A stretch of DNA of 51,198 bases from Verrucomicrobiota bacterium (GTDB taxonomy: Bacteria; Verrucomicrobiota; Verrucomicrobiia; Opitutales; Opitutaceae), in NCBI GenBank assembly GCA_030601755.1, contig JAUWBF010000015.1:1-51198 (forward strand), written 5' to 3'. How positions within the stretch are numbered: the first letter of the stretch is position 1; each line of letters begins with the position of its first letter. Both the position numbers and the translations under genes were made by a program. The notes under the pieces were generated by a model. The model worked only from the letters and a program-made list of their open reading frames with translations. It was not told where the DNA came from and made no database searches. Shown piece by piece: positions 17,732 to 26,449 of the stretch.

Positions 17732-17746
17732 ATTCAGAATGTATTC
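17732..17746. promoter_or_regulatory. Short inverted ATTC/GAAT motif upstream of the galactosidase gene
   Basis: ATTC-A-GAAT-GT-ATTC lies 73-87 bases upstream of the galactosidase ATG. It forms two overlapping inverted repeats in the only AT-rich stretch there, and could be an operator for a sugar regulator. The motif is short, so chance cannot be excluded. Confidence 0.25.
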
Positions 17747-17762
17747 GGTGCCAACAGTCGCA

Positions 17763-17791
17763 TAAAAAAGGCCCGACGCGAGTCGGGCCTT
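17763..17791 (-). terminator. Intrinsic terminator after hisI
   Basis: AAGGCCCGAC (17791-17782 on the minus strand) and GTCGGGCCTT (17778-17769 side) form a 10-bp stem with a four-base loop, followed by TTTTTT. It lies 28 bases beyond the hisI stop. Confidence 0.92.
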
Positions 17792-17819
17792 GGAGAAGGG
17801 ACATGGACGGCCTTGCGCC

Positions 17820-18266
17820 TTACTTCTTCTTGTAGACGGTGGCCGGGTCGAAGAGCCGCTCGGCGACGTAGCCGAGCTTGAAGTCGGCGCCGGCGAGATC
17901 CTCGAGTTTGCGGTAGAAGCAGCTCTTGTATCCGTTGTGGCAGGACGCGTTGGCGGCGCCGCTTTGCTCGACCTTGATGAGGAGCACGTCTTGGTCGCAG
18001 TCGGTGTAGAGTTCCTTGACCCACTGGACGTTGCCGGACTCCTCGCCCTTGCACCAGAGCTTGTTGCGGGAGCGGGACCAGTAGGTGGCCTTTTTGGTTT
18101 TGAGGGTGTGCTGGAGCGACTCGGCGTTCATGAACGCGAACATCAGCACCTGGCCGGTGGCGATGTCCTGCGTGATGCAGGGGATGAGGCCGTCGGGGCC
18201 GAACTTGGGTTGAAGCGTGGTGCCGAGTTCGATCTCGGCGGAGGTGGTGCGGGCGGGAAAGGACAT
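17820..18266 (-). CDS. hisI: Phosphoribosyl-AMP cyclohydrolase (histidine biosynthesis)
   Basis: A 148-residue enzyme that opens the purine ring of phosphoribosyl-AMP, an early step of histidine synthesis. Visible HisI motifs are MFAFMNAES, TYWSRSRNKLWCKGEESGN, DCDQDVLL and CHNGYKSCFYR. The cysteines and aspartates that bind zinc and magnesium are all present. It is the monofunctional form; no HisE domain follows. No other his gene is near. The DUF971 gene ends 78 bases upstream on the same strand and may be co-transcribed. Confidence 0.95.
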   Translation of the reverse strand: MSFPARTTSAEIELGTTLQPKFGPDGLIPCITQDIATGQVLMFAFMNAESLQHTLKTKKATYWSRSRNKLWCKGEESGNVQWVKELYTDCDQDVLLIKVEQSGAANASCHNGYKSCFYRKLEDLAGADFKLGYVAERLFDPATVYKKK

Positions 18267-18344
18267 GTGAATGAAAGGGAAAAGTGAAAGGGAGGAGGGG
18301 GAGGCTGTCGGGAGCGCGCGGTGCGCCGGGGAGCGGGCGCGCTC

Positions 18345-18650
18345 CTAGGGATGTCGTTTCGCCAGCTCGCGCAGGTAGTCGAAGCTGTAGAGGCCGGTGC
18401 GGTGGCGGTCGCTGAACTCGAAGCGCACCGCGTAGGTGCCGACGACTTCCCAGCCGAGCACGGTCACGCCGGGAAACTGCCGCGGGCCGTCGCCGCCGTA
18501 TTGGTTGCCGAGGATGTCGCGCTCGCCGATGTTTTCCGCGCTCGGCGAGTTGGCGCGCAGGAACTCCGCGGGAAAATAACTCTCCGCGCCGTCATCCCAG
18601 AGGATGGCGACTTCGTTGCCGATGAGCTGAATGTTGGTCGGGCGTTGCAC
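18345..18650 (-). CDS. DUF971 (gamma-butyrobetaine hydroxylase N-terminal-like) protein
   Basis: About 101 residues with the pattern of the DUF971 family: NEVAILWDDGAESYFPAEFL, then an AEN segment, and near the end GTYAVRFEFSDRHRTGLYSFDYLREL. The family is a small domain found alone or at the N-terminus of gamma-butyrobetaine hydroxylases; stand-alone members are often linked with iron-sulfur or Mrp-type proteins. The frame has no ATG. A GTG at 18650 just before the first conserved strand is the best start; a GTG at 18779 would add 43 low-complexity residues. It precedes hisI on the same strand. Confidence 0.75.
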   Translation of the reverse strand: MQRPTNIQLIGNEVAILWDDGAESYFPAEFLRANSPSAENIGERDILGNQYGGDGPRQFPGVTVLGWEVVGTYAVRFEFSDRHRTGLYSFDYLRELAKRHP

Positions 18651-18793
18651 GGGTTGGACTGGAGACTTTGCAGGGCGGGGCCGGCCGGCGAAAGGCAAAA
18701 AACCGCGCGGATGTTGCCAAGGACCGTGCACGGGTCGCTGCCGGGCGGTTTGGCTGGACGGGGCGAGCACGAGGCGCACGATTCCGGTTTCCC

Positions 18794-19096
18794 ATGCTTA
18801 TTCACTCCGTCTTCTTCTACCTGCGTCCCGACCTTACCCCCGCCCAGCGCGAGGAGTTTTTGAAGGAGGGTCTCGAGTCCCTGCTGCCGATCACCTCGAT
18901 CACCAAGGCCTACATCGGCCGCCCCGCCGCCATCCCGCCGCGGCCGGTGGTCGATTCGTCCTACGACTTCGCGCTCAACGCGCTGTTCGAAAACATCGAG
19001 GCGCACAACGCCTACCAGGTCGACCCGGTGCACAAGGCCTTCGTCGAGCGCTTCAAGACCTACTGGAGCAAGGTCCAGATCTACGACGCCGAGTAA
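18794..19096 (+). CDS. Dabb (stress-responsive alpha/beta barrel) domain protein
   Basis: A 100-residue protein matching the Dabb domain, a small dimeric ferredoxin-like barrel. It starts MLIHSVFFYLRPDLT with the family's early His, contains EGLESLLPI and YIGRPA, and closes with DPVHKAFVERFKTYW, in which the HxxF segment is typical. The biochemical role of bacterial Dabb proteins is poorly known. ATG 18794 is the natural start; the frame is open upstream but out of character. It is divergent from the DUF971 gene, with a 143-base gap. Confidence 0.85.
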   Translation: MLIHSVFFYLRPDLTPAQREEFLKEGLESLLPITSITKAYIGRPAAIPPRPVVDSSYDFALNALFENIEAHNAYQVDPVHKAFVERFKTYWSKVQIYDAE

Positions 19097-19176
19097 GGCG
19101 CGCCGCGTGCGTCGCGGCCGGTGAATTTCCCGGCCGCGGTGGCAACTTCCGGCGTTTCGCGCAGTCTTTTCCGAGC

Positions 19177-19449
19177 ATGGGTATCGTCAAAATCATCATC
19201 GGGGGCGTGTTCGTCCTCGTGGGCCTGCTGGTCGCGGTGTTCGCGATGCTGCTCGGCGTGGTCGCGTATCTTTTGCAACGCCTCTTTGGCAAACCCGGCC
19301 GTCGTCCGGCGTTCCAGTTTCAATACTCCTTTTCCCGCGGCCGCGCCACGCCGCCGAGGTCTCCGCGCTCTGCGCCGCCCGGCGATGTGATCGACATCGA
19401 GACGACCGACGTGGAGACCATCGAGTCCAAGCCGGAGCGGCTGAAGTAG
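19177..19449 (+). CDS. Small single-pass membrane protein, unknown function
   Basis: A 90-residue protein. Residues 3-33 are a long hydrophobic helix (IIIGGVFVLVGLLVAVFAML). The rest is a basic, Ser/Arg/Pro-rich tail that ends with an acidic stretch (DVIDIETTDVETIES). It follows the Dabb gene by 80 bases on the same strand. I do not recognise a family. The stop codon TAG at 19447-19449 lies inside the first arm of the palindromic repeat, so the last residues may have been set by insertion of that element. Confidence 0.65.
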   Translation: MGIVKIIIGGVFVLVGLLVAVFAMLLGVVAYLLQRLFGKPGRRPAFQFQYSFSRGRATPPRSPRSAPPGDVIDIETTDVETIESKPERLK

Positions 19450-19532
19450 GGGCCGAGCTTGCTCGGCCCGTCGGCGGAGGGAAAACCGACCCTCGGACTG
19501 CGACCAACGGGCGTCGCGAGCGACGCCCCTAC
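19446..19532. repeat. Two-armed palindromic repeat, copy A
   Basis: The left arm (19446-19474) starts GTAGGGGC and contains the stem CCGAGC-TT-GCTCGG. The right arm (19503-19532) is its approximate inverse and, read on the minus strand, also starts GTAGGGGC with its own stem (GTCGC/GCGAC). A spacer of 28 bases lies between the arms. The TAG in each outer GTAGGGGC is the stop codon of a neighbouring gene: the small membrane protein on the plus strand and the acyl-CoA dehydrogenase on the minus strand. A second copy lies at 21451-21529. Confidence 0.85.
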
Positions 19533-21427
19533 GCCTTGGCGGTCGGAAACGGCGGCCGCGACAGGCCGGGGTCCTTGGGCCGCAGGTAGGTGTGGCGTCC
19601 GTCGAGCAGCTCGCGCGAGAGCGCGTGGTGCGCGTCGTCGGTGTTGGTCGCCAGGTCGCGGTGCAGCGCGTCGATGCGCAGGCGGGCGCGGCGGTGCAGG
19701 CAGACCACCAGCCTCAGCAACTCCTCGCGCGGGTGATTGGGGCAAAGACCCTTGATCAACGCGTCCGCGCGCAACGTCGACGCGGTCAACGCGAACAGCT
19801 CCGTGCCGATGTCCACGATGCGGCCGAGCGTGAGCTGGCGTTTCTCCAGCGCCGGGCCGTGCAGGGCCATCGCGTGAAAGAGCGTGCGGGCGAGCCGGCG
19901 CGAGGCGCGGCGCGCGTAGGCGAGCACGGGGGCGAGCTCGGGCGTGAGTCCGGCGGGCGTGCCGTTGGCCGGCAGCCAGACCGACGGATACCAGAGCGCG
20001 TAAAAACCGCCGGCCTTCATCGCGGCGGCGGCGCGTTTGCCGAGCGGTAGTCGTGTGTCCAATACGGCGCCGGCGACCTTCAGGTGCGGGTCGAGCGCCT
20101 CGCGGGCGAGGAACAGGTGCATGATCTCGGTGGAGCCTTCAAAAATGCGATTGATACGGCTGTCGCGCAGGTAGCGCTCGACCGGCACGGGGGTCTCGCC
20201 GCGGGCGCGTTGCGAGGCGGCGGTTTCGTAGCCGCGTCCGCCGCGGATCTGCAACGTGTCGTCGACCGCGCGCCAGCCGGCTTCGGAGCCGTAGAGCTTG
20301 CACATGGCGGCCTCAAGGCGGATGTCGGCGTGCGGGTCGCGGTCGACCAGCGCGGCGGTGAGCAGGACCATCGACTCTGTGGCAAAGATGTCGGCGGCGA
20401 GCTGCGCGAGTTTTTCCCCGATGGCGGCGTGTTTGCCGATGGGCGCGCCCCATTGTTCGCGGGTCTCGGCCCAGTCGAGCGCGTGGTCGAGGCACTTTTG
20501 CATGAGGCCCACGCAGGCGGCGGGGATGGTGAGGCGGCCGGTGTTGAGGGTCGTCAGGGCGACCTTGAGGCCGCGGCCGACGCCGCCGACGATGTTGGCC
20601 GCGGGCACGCGCACGTTGGTAAAACGAACGACGCCGTTGTAGAGCGCGCGCAGACCCATGAAGCGGCAACGCGTGACGACCTCGACGCCAGGGGTGTTCA
20701 TCTCGACGATGAAGGCGGTGATGCGCCGGCGGGGCTTGCCGTTGACCACCTCGTCGGGCGTGCGCGCCATCACGATGATGACGCCGGCCTTGGTGCCGTT
20801 GGTGCACCAGAGCTTTTCGCCGTTGATGACGTAGTGCCGGCCGTCGGCCTCGGGCTCGGCGGTGGTCTTCATGCGTGCCGGGTCGGAGCCGACGTCGGTC
20901 TCGGTGAGCGCGAACGCGGAGATCTCGCCCTTGGCGACGCGGGGCAGAAACTTGCGCTGCTGTTCCTCGGTGCCGAAGAGCTTCAGCGGCTGCGGCACGC
21001 CGATCGATTGGTGCGCGGAGAGCAATGCGGTGAGGTTGGCGTCGGTCGCGCCGAGCAGGCGGGCGGCGTGGCAATAGTTGGTCTGCGAGAGGCCGAGCCC
21101 GCCGAGGTGCTTGGGAATTTTTATCCCGAACGCGCCGATGGCCGCGAGGTGTTGGATCACCGGCTCGGGGATCTCGCCGTCGGCGTCGATCTGGTCGGCG
21201 TCGACTTCGTCGCGCAGGATGCGGGCGAGTTCGGTGAGAAACGGCTGTCCGGCCTCGATGTCGGCGGGGCTCTGCTCGGGAAACGGATACACCTGGTCCC
21301 AAGCGCAGCGGCCCATGAACAGGCCGCCGGCGAAACTGCGGTCCTCGTCGTTGCCGCGGGCGGCCTCGGTCAGCTCGAGGGCCTCACGCTGACCGGCGGA
21401 CATTTTGGACGTGTCGATGTTGCTCAT
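19529..21427 (-). CDS. Acyl-CoA dehydrogenase, long-chain type
   Basis: A 632-residue flavoenzyme that introduces the first double bond into acyl-CoA in beta-oxidation. The length and a C-terminal extension of about 170 residues resemble the VLCAD/ACAD9 group rather than 380-residue short-chain forms. FAD/substrate signatures are FALTETDVGSDP, EKLWCTNGT, QIRGGRGYE and RIFEGSTEIMHLF, in which the Glu aligns with the VLCAD catalytic base. It is the last gene of the operon, 55 bases after fadJ. Its TAG stop at 19529-19531 is supplied by repeat copy A. Confidence 0.93.
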   Translation of the reverse strand: MSNIDTSKMSAGQREALELTEAARGNDEDRSFAGGLFMGRCAWDQVYPFPEQSPADIEAGQPFLTELARILRDEVDADQIDADGEIPEPVIQHLAAIGAFGIKIPKHLGGLGLSQTNYCHAARLLGATDANLTALLSAHQSIGVPQPLKLFGTEEQQRKFLPRVAKGEISAFALTETDVGSDPARMKTTAEPEADGRHYVINGEKLWCTNGTKAGVIIVMARTPDEVVNGKPRRRITAFIVEMNTPGVEVVTRCRFMGLRALYNGVVRFTNVRVPAANIVGGVGRGLKVALTTLNTGRLTIPAACVGLMQKCLDHALDWAETREQWGAPIGKHAAIGEKLAQLAADIFATESMVLLTAALVDRDPHADIRLEAAMCKLYGSEAGWRAVDDTLQIRGGRGYETAASQRARGETPVPVERYLRDSRINRIFEGSTEIMHLFLAREALDPHLKVAGAVLDTRLPLGKRAAAAMKAGGFYALWYPSVWLPANGTPAGLTPELAPVLAYARRASRRLARTLFHAMALHGPALEKRQLTLGRIVDIGTELFALTASTLRADALIKGLCPNHPREELLRLVVCLHRRARLRIDALHRDLATNTDDAHHALSRELLDGRHTYLRPKDPGLSRPPFPTAKA

Positions 21428-21450
21428 GGGAGGGCGTGGTTGGTGAGAGT

Positions 21451-21529
21451 GTAGGGGCCTCGCTTGCGAGGCCCGTTGAGCGTCATGGCGGAGATAGCGT
21501 CGAACGGGCGTCGCTCGCGACGCCCCTAC
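21451..21529. repeat. Two-armed palindromic repeat, copy B
   Basis: The left arm begins GTAGGGGC with the stem CTCGC-TT-GCGAG (21451-21480). The right arm (21501-21529) is inverted and, on the minus strand, begins GTAGGGGC with the stem GTCGC/GCGAC. It is the same kind of element as copy A and lies in the gap between fadJ and the acyl-CoA dehydrogenase gene. Here the minus-strand TAG is out of frame with fadJ, so translation runs into the element and stops at 21483-21485. Confidence 0.85.
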
Positions 21530-23573
21530 TGGATGCTGAATGAAATGCAGAGGTCGTCTTCAGGTAATCACAGGGCGCGAAGTGCGCGCCGTCGCTGGCG
21601 GCGAGGGCTTCGAGGTGGCGCACGATCTCGGGCAGGCCGACGCTGTCGGCGTAGCGCAGCGGACCGCCGCGGAACGGCGCCCAGCCGGTGCCGAGGATCA
21701 TGGCGAAGTCGAGGTCGTCGGCGGACGCGGCCACCTGCTCGGCGAGGCAACGCGCGGCCTCGTTGACCTGCACGAGCACTATGCGGTCGACGTAGTCCGC
21801 CGGTGCGGGCGGCGGCAGGCCGAGGTTGATCGGCTGGTGCGCGGCATGGTCATAAAAACCACGTCCCGATTTTTTCCCGAGGTGACCGTCGGCGACCATC
21901 TTCGCGAGCAACGGATCGGGGCCGGGCAAATGCGGTAGGCGGGCGGCGAGGTCGTTGGCCACGTGCAACGCGACGTCGAGGCCGACCTCGTCGGCGAGGC
22001 GCAGCGGGCCCATCGGCAGACCGAAATCAAGGAGCGCCTGGTCGATCGCGGCGACGGAGTGGCCGGCGGCGACGAGGCGCACGGCCTCGACCAGGCCGGG
22101 CAGGAGCACGCGGTTCACGAGGAAGCCGGGCGAGTCCTTCACGATGACCGGCAGTTTCCCGAGTCGATGAGCAAAGGCCAACGTGGTGGCGACGGTGTCG
22201 TCGTCGGTGCGCGGGCCGCGCACGATCTCGACGAGCTGCATGCGGTGGACCGGGTTGAAGAAATGCAGGCCGATCACGCGGCCGGGGTGCGCGAGGTTTT
22301 GCGCGATGGCGTCGATGGACAGCGCTGAGGTGTTGGTCGCCAGCACGGTGTCTGCGCGCACGCGGCGCTCGAGGTCGGCGAAGATGGCGCGTTTGGCGTC
22401 GAGTTTTTCAACGGCGGCCTCGACCACGAGATCGACGTCGCCGAGCGGCACCGGCGCGTGGGCGGGCGTGATGCGGTCCATGCCGGCGGTGGCCTCGGCG
22501 GGCGTGAAGACGCGGCGCTTGGCCGCCTCGCGGTAAACGGTCTCGATCGTGCGCAGGCCCTTGGCGAGCGCGTCGGGGGCGACGTCGCGCAGGACGACCG
22601 GCAGGCCGCGCGCGCTGGTCCACTGGGCGATGCCCGCGCCCATGACGCCCGCGCCGACCACGGCGACCTTGCGCACGGGTCGCGCGGTGCCGGCGGGCAC
22701 GGAGAGTTTTTTGGCGCGGTCCTGCTGAAAGAAAATGTTGAGCAGGCTGGCGCACTCGGGCGTGCGGATGAGTTCGAGGAAAGCGGCCTTTTCCAAGGCG
22801 AGCGCCATGTCGACGGGTTGGCCGAGCGCGGCGGTGCAGACTTCGAGCGCCTTGAGCGGCGCTGGGTAGTGGCCATGGGTCTTGGCGAGCACATCGCGGC
22901 GGGCCTTGGCCGCGACGAGATCACGGATCAGCGGCAAATGCAGGGGACGGAAGGAAGGGGGCGGGCGTTTGCCGCGGGCGAGCAGGGCGCGGGCGGCGTC
23001 GGCGAGGTATTCGGGGTGGGCGATGTCGTCGACGAGGCCGACTTTGCGGGCGGGAACGGCGGCGAGTTGTTTGCCCGTGAGAATCAGACCGAGCGCGGCG
23101 GGCAGGCCGATCAGGCGCGGCAGTCGGACGGAGCCGCCCCACGCGGGCAGGATGCCGAGCTGGGTCTCGGGCAGGCCGATCTTGGTGGCCTTGCCATCGG
23201 TGGCCACGCGCCAGTCGCAGGCGAGGGCGAGTTCGCAACCGCCGCCAAGGCACGCGCCGTGGATGGCCGCGACGGTCGGCACGGGCAGGCGTGAAAGCCG
23301 TGTGAACACGCGGTGGCCGAGGTCGATGATGCCGGCGAGCGCATCGGGGTCAGGCGAGCTGACGAACGCGTGCAGGTCGGCGCCGGCGATGAATATCTTG
23401 TCCTTGGCGCTGATGAAGACAACGCCGCGCAGGCCGGCGTGGCTCTCGAGCGCGGCGAGGTGGCCGTCGAGTTCCTCCAGCGTGGGACGGTCAAAGACGT
23501 TGGCCGTGGAACCGGCACGGTCGAAGGTCAGCGTGGCGACGTGGTCGGCGTCGATGTGTAATTGAATATTCAT
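21483..23573 (-). CDS. fadJ: Fatty oxidation complex alpha subunit: enoyl-CoA hydratase / 3-hydroxyacyl-CoA dehydrogenase
   Basis: A 696-residue bifunctional enzyme for the two middle steps of beta-oxidation. Residues 1-190 are a crotonase domain with the oxyanion parts IAGADL and HGACLGGGCELALACD. From about 300 comes an NAD-binding dehydrogenase domain: VAVVGAGVMGAGIAQ, NTSALS, GLHFFNPVHRM, DSPGFLVNR and a second helical domain with GHLGKKSGRGFY. Start ATG 23573 overlaps the fadA stop (ATGA). The last 20 or so residues (…SSRGVASDARSTLSPP) are translated from palindromic repeat B and are not part of the family. FadB/FadJ cannot be distinguished with certainty; the fadJ symbol is by similarity. 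Confidence 0.93.
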   Translation of the reverse strand: MNIQLHIDADHVATLTFDRAGSTANVFDRPTLEELDGHLAALESHAGLRGVVFISAKDKIFIAGADLHAFVSSPDPDALAGIIDLGHRVFTRLSRLPVPTVAAIHGACLGGGCELALACDWRVATDGKATKIGLPETQLGILPAWGGSVRLPRLIGLPAALGLILTGKQLAAVPARKVGLVDDIAHPEYLADAARALLARGKRPPPSFRPLHLPLIRDLVAAKARRDVLAKTHGHYPAPLKALEVCTAALGQPVDMALALEKAAFLELIRTPECASLLNIFFQQDRAKKLSVPAGTARPVRKVAVVGAGVMGAGIAQWTSARGLPVVLRDVAPDALAKGLRTIETVYREAAKRRVFTPAEATAGMDRITPAHAPVPLGDVDLVVEAAVEKLDAKRAIFADLERRVRADTVLATNTSALSIDAIAQNLAHPGRVIGLHFFNPVHRMQLVEIVRGPRTDDDTVATTLAFAHRLGKLPVIVKDSPGFLVNRVLLPGLVEAVRLVAAGHSVAAIDQALLDFGLPMGPLRLADEVGLDVALHVANDLAARLPHLPGPDPLLAKMVADGHLGKKSGRGFYDHAAHQPINLGLPPPAPADYVDRIVLVQVNEAARCLAEQVAASADDLDFAMILGTGWAPFRGGPLRYADSVGLPEIVRHLEALAASDGAHFAPCDYLKTTSAFHSASSRGVASDARSTLSPP

Positions 23574-24856
23574 GACGCGGCCTCCAGCCAGAGGGCGCCG
23601 CCCTGGCCGCCGCCGATGCAGAGGGTGACGAGCGCGCGGCGGGCTCGGCGGCGGGGCAGTTCCTTCAGCGCGGTGAGCACGAGGCGGGCTCCGGTCGCGC
23701 CGACCGGGTGGCCGAGGGCGACGGCACCGCCGTTGACGTTGAGGATTTCGTCGGGGATCTCGCCGAGCGGCGTTTCGCGGCCGAAGTGCTTCTTGGCATA
23801 GTCGGCGGAGCGGGCGGCGGCCTGGCAGGCGAGCACCTGCACGGCGAAGGCTTCGTTGAGCTCGATGAGTTCGGCGTCGGCGAGCTTGAGGCCGGTGGAC
23901 TGCTCGGCGCGGGCGATGGCGTGCACGGGGCCGAGCCCCATGCGAGAGGGCTCGCACCCGGCGTAGGCGTGGCCGACGAGGCGGCCGAGCGGCGTGATCC
24001 CGGTGCGGCGCAGGCCGGCCTCGCTCATGACGAGCAGCGCGCAGCCGCCGTCGGTGACCTGCGAGGCGTTGCCGGCGGTGACGGTGCCGCCGTGGCGGTC
24101 GAAGAACGGGCGGAGCTTGGCGAGGGCGTCGGGCGTCTGGTTTTCGCGCACGCCGTTGTCGAGCGTGACGGCTGCGCCGGTGCCGCGCGGGTATGCGGGG
24201 GTGATCTCGTCGGCGAGTCTGTCGCGGGCGGCGGTGGCGCGCTGGTGCGAGCGCAGGGCAAAGGCGTCCTGCGCGTCGCGGGAGATGAGGAAGTCGCGCG
24301 CGAGGTTTTCGGCGGTCTGGCCCATGTTGAGTCCGCAGACGGGATCGGTGAGGCCAAGGTGAAGGCTGATGCGCGGCGAAAAATCACGCGGACGAAAGCG
24401 CGCAAACGCGGCGAGTTTTTGCAGCGGGGTCTTGGCCTTGGCGAGATGGGTGAATTTTTTGACCGCGCCGTCGTTATAGAGCAGCGGGTAGTGGCTCATG
24501 CTCTCGGTGCCGCCGACGAGGTAGATGTCGCCGCGGCCGGCGGCGATGCGGTCGGCCGCGGTGGTGAGCGACTCGAAGCCGGAGGCGCAGTTGCGGTGCA
24601 CGGTCATGGCGGGCACGTGCGCGGGCACGCCGGCGCGCAGGGCGATGACGCGGCTGAGGTTGACGGCGTCGATGGGCTGGCCGACGCAGCCGAAGATGAT
24701 CTCGTCGATGAGCGCGGGATCGAGGCCGGTGCGGGCGAGCAACGCCGCGGCGGCGGTGCGCGCGAGGTCGACGGCGTCGGACGCCGCGAGGTCGGTGCCC
24801 ATCTTGCAAAACGGGGTGCGCAGGCCGTCGACGATGTAGACCGGGGTGTTGTTCAT
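23570..24856 (-). CDS. fadA: Acetyl-CoA acyltransferase (3-ketoacyl-CoA thiolase)
   Basis: A 428-residue thiolase that performs the last step of beta-oxidation, releasing acetyl-CoA. The acyl-accepting C90 is in HRNCASG, H383 in GGAVALGHPVG and the second cysteine C413 in LCIGGGQGGA; NEAFA is also present. It is part of the operon: its ATG overlaps the PaaK-like gene stop, and its stop overlaps the fadJ start. It should form the beta-oxidation complex with the fadJ product. Confidence 0.95.
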   Translation of the reverse strand: MNNTPVYIVDGLRTPFCKMGTDLAASDAVDLARTAAAALLARTGLDPALIDEIIFGCVGQPIDAVNLSRVIALRAGVPAHVPAMTVHRNCASGFESLTTAADRIAAGRGDIYLVGGTESMSHYPLLYNDGAVKKFTHLAKAKTPLQKLAAFARFRPRDFSPRISLHLGLTDPVCGLNMGQTAENLARDFLISRDAQDAFALRSHQRATAARDRLADEITPAYPRGTGAAVTLDNGVRENQTPDALAKLRPFFDRHGGTVTAGNASQVTDGGCALLVMSEAGLRRTGITPLGRLVGHAYAGCEPSRMGLGPVHAIARAEQSTGLKLADAELIELNEAFAVQVLACQAAARSADYAKKHFGRETPLGEIPDEILNVNGGAVALGHPVGATGARLVLTALKELPRRRARRALVTLCIGGGQGGALWLEAAS

Positions 24857-26376
24857 GGCGTGGAGCGGTGAACGTCCCCGGCCTCACGCCCGGGGCCACT
24901 TCCGGACGGGCGGTTGTCGACGACTTTCTGTTCCTTGAGGGCGACGCCGACTTTTTGCAGGGCACGCATCTCCTCGGCGGTGTGGGTGACGATCTTGTTG
25001 GGCGTGACCTCGAAGTGCGCGTGGAGCAGCTCGCGTATGGCGTGGTCAAGGTGCCCGGCGGAGGCGTCGCCGGTGGTGGTGACGTGGACGTTGATCTCGT
25101 CGAGCGCGAGCGGGTCGTCGTGGGCCTTGCGCAGCTCGATCTGCCAGGCGCCGAGGCCGGGGAGGTCGTCGAGGGCGCGCTCGAGTTCGTTGAAGTCGAC
25201 GATGGTGCCCTTGATCTTCTGGAAGCGCAGCGAGTGCACGTCGGACACGCGGGAGATCTTGCCGACGAGGCGGGGCAGGCGGCGGCCGCAGCAGGGGCAC
25301 GGGTCCCAGGTAATGCCTTTTTCGATACGGTCGCCGGTCCGGTAGCGCAGGACAACGGTGCCGCGCTGGTCGAGCGGGGTCCACACGATCTCGCCGCCGA
25401 CACCGTCGGGCTGCGGTTCGCCGGTCTCTGGGTCGATGACCTCGATGATGCCCTGGTCGGCGTAGAGGTGATAGCCGGGCGGCTCGGTGCCGGGAACGAT
25501 GGGGCACTCGGTCCAGGCGAACTTGGCCTCGGTGAAACCGTAGGTGGCCATGATGCGCACGCCGGGCGAGCCGAGCTGCTCGCAGAGCGCACCGAGCTTG
25601 CGGCGGGTGCCGTCGGGAACCTTGTCGCCGCCGAGCACGAGGATGCGCAGGCCCTCGATGCGTAGCTTCTGCTCCACGGCCTGTTGGAGCACGTGGTAGA
25701 GGAAGGTCGGCATGGAAACGAGCACCTGCGGCTTGAGCTTCGTGATGGCGCGCAGGTTGCCCTCGGTGCCCATGACCTTGCCGCCGCCGGTGGCGAGGGC
25801 GAAGATGTTCCGGTCGAGGCCGGAGTAATACATATACCAAAACGCCAGGTGGGGCGCGAAGGGGAACATGTTGATCATGCGTTCCTCGCGCTGCACGCCG
25901 CCGATCTCGACGATGCGCCCGGAGCCGAGGCCGAGGTGGGCGATGTCGTGCTGGGTGTAGAGGAACGGCACGGGCTCGGTGGAGCGTCCGGTCGTGCTGG
26001 TCATGAAGACCGGGCGCCACTCGCGGTCGAGTTCGTCGCGCACGCGGGCCTTGCCGCGAAGCAGCGCGCGCAGGATGACCGATGGGCGGCGGGAGAGCGC
26101 GGCGGGCTCGGGCTTGAGCACGAAGTCGAGCGTGCGGCGCGGGTTGTCCTCGGTGGGCAGCAGGTCCTCCTTGGAGGTGAATGGGATTTTTTTGAGGTCG
26201 TCGACCGTGCGGATGTCACCGGCGGCCAGGCCGTGTTCCGCGAAGAGGTTTTTGTAGTGTAGTGAAAACGGCAATACGCAGTCGCGCAGGTAGCGGTGGA
26301 GGCGGCGGCCCTGGGCGGCGCGGGTGGCGTCGCGGTCGAGGTGCTGCCAGGCGGGGTTTTTGGCGGGGTTCGGCAT
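24853..26376 (-). CDS. PaaK/CapK-like adenylate-forming ligase, probably an acyl-CoA ligase
   Basis: A 507-residue member of the phenylacetate-CoA ligase-like branch of AMP-forming enzymes. Motifs: TSTTGRSTEPVPF (phosphate-binding loop), ATYGFTEAKF, YRTGDR and a Cys cluster CPCCGRR before LPRLVGKISRVSD. It would activate a carboxylate with ATP and perhaps form its CoA thioester. Its place between the lipase gene and fadA suggests a fatty or aromatic acid feeding beta-oxidation, but the substrate is an inference. The C-terminal 20 residues are Gly/Pro/Arg-rich and probably disordered. It overlaps fadA by four bases and lies 73 bases after the patatin gene. Confidence 0.82.
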   Translation of the reverse strand: MPNPAKNPAWQHLDRDATRAAQGRRLHRYLRDCVLPFSLHYKNLFAEHGLAAGDIRTVDDLKKIPFTSKEDLLPTEDNPRRTLDFVLKPEPAALSRRPSVILRALLRGKARVRDELDREWRPVFMTSTTGRSTEPVPFLYTQHDIAHLGLGSGRIVEIGGVQREERMINMFPFAPHLAFWYMYYSGLDRNIFALATGGGKVMGTEGNLRAITKLKPQVLVSMPTFLYHVLQQAVEQKLRIEGLRILVLGGDKVPDGTRRKLGALCEQLGSPGVRIMATYGFTEAKFAWTECPIVPGTEPPGYHLYADQGIIEVIDPETGEPQPDGVGGEIVWTPLDQRGTVVLRYRTGDRIEKGITWDPCPCCGRRLPRLVGKISRVSDVHSLRFQKIKGTIVDFNELERALDDLPGLGAWQIELRKAHDDPLALDEINVHVTTTGDASAGHLDHAIRELLHAHFEVTPNKIVTHTAEEMRALQKVGVALKEQKVVDNRPSGSGPGREAGDVHRSTP

Positions 26377-26449
26377 GGCGGGGCGGGGTTGGCTGGCCGA
26401 TGGGTTTTATTTAAGCGCAGGGCGGACAAAGCTCAAGCGCCGCGGGTGG

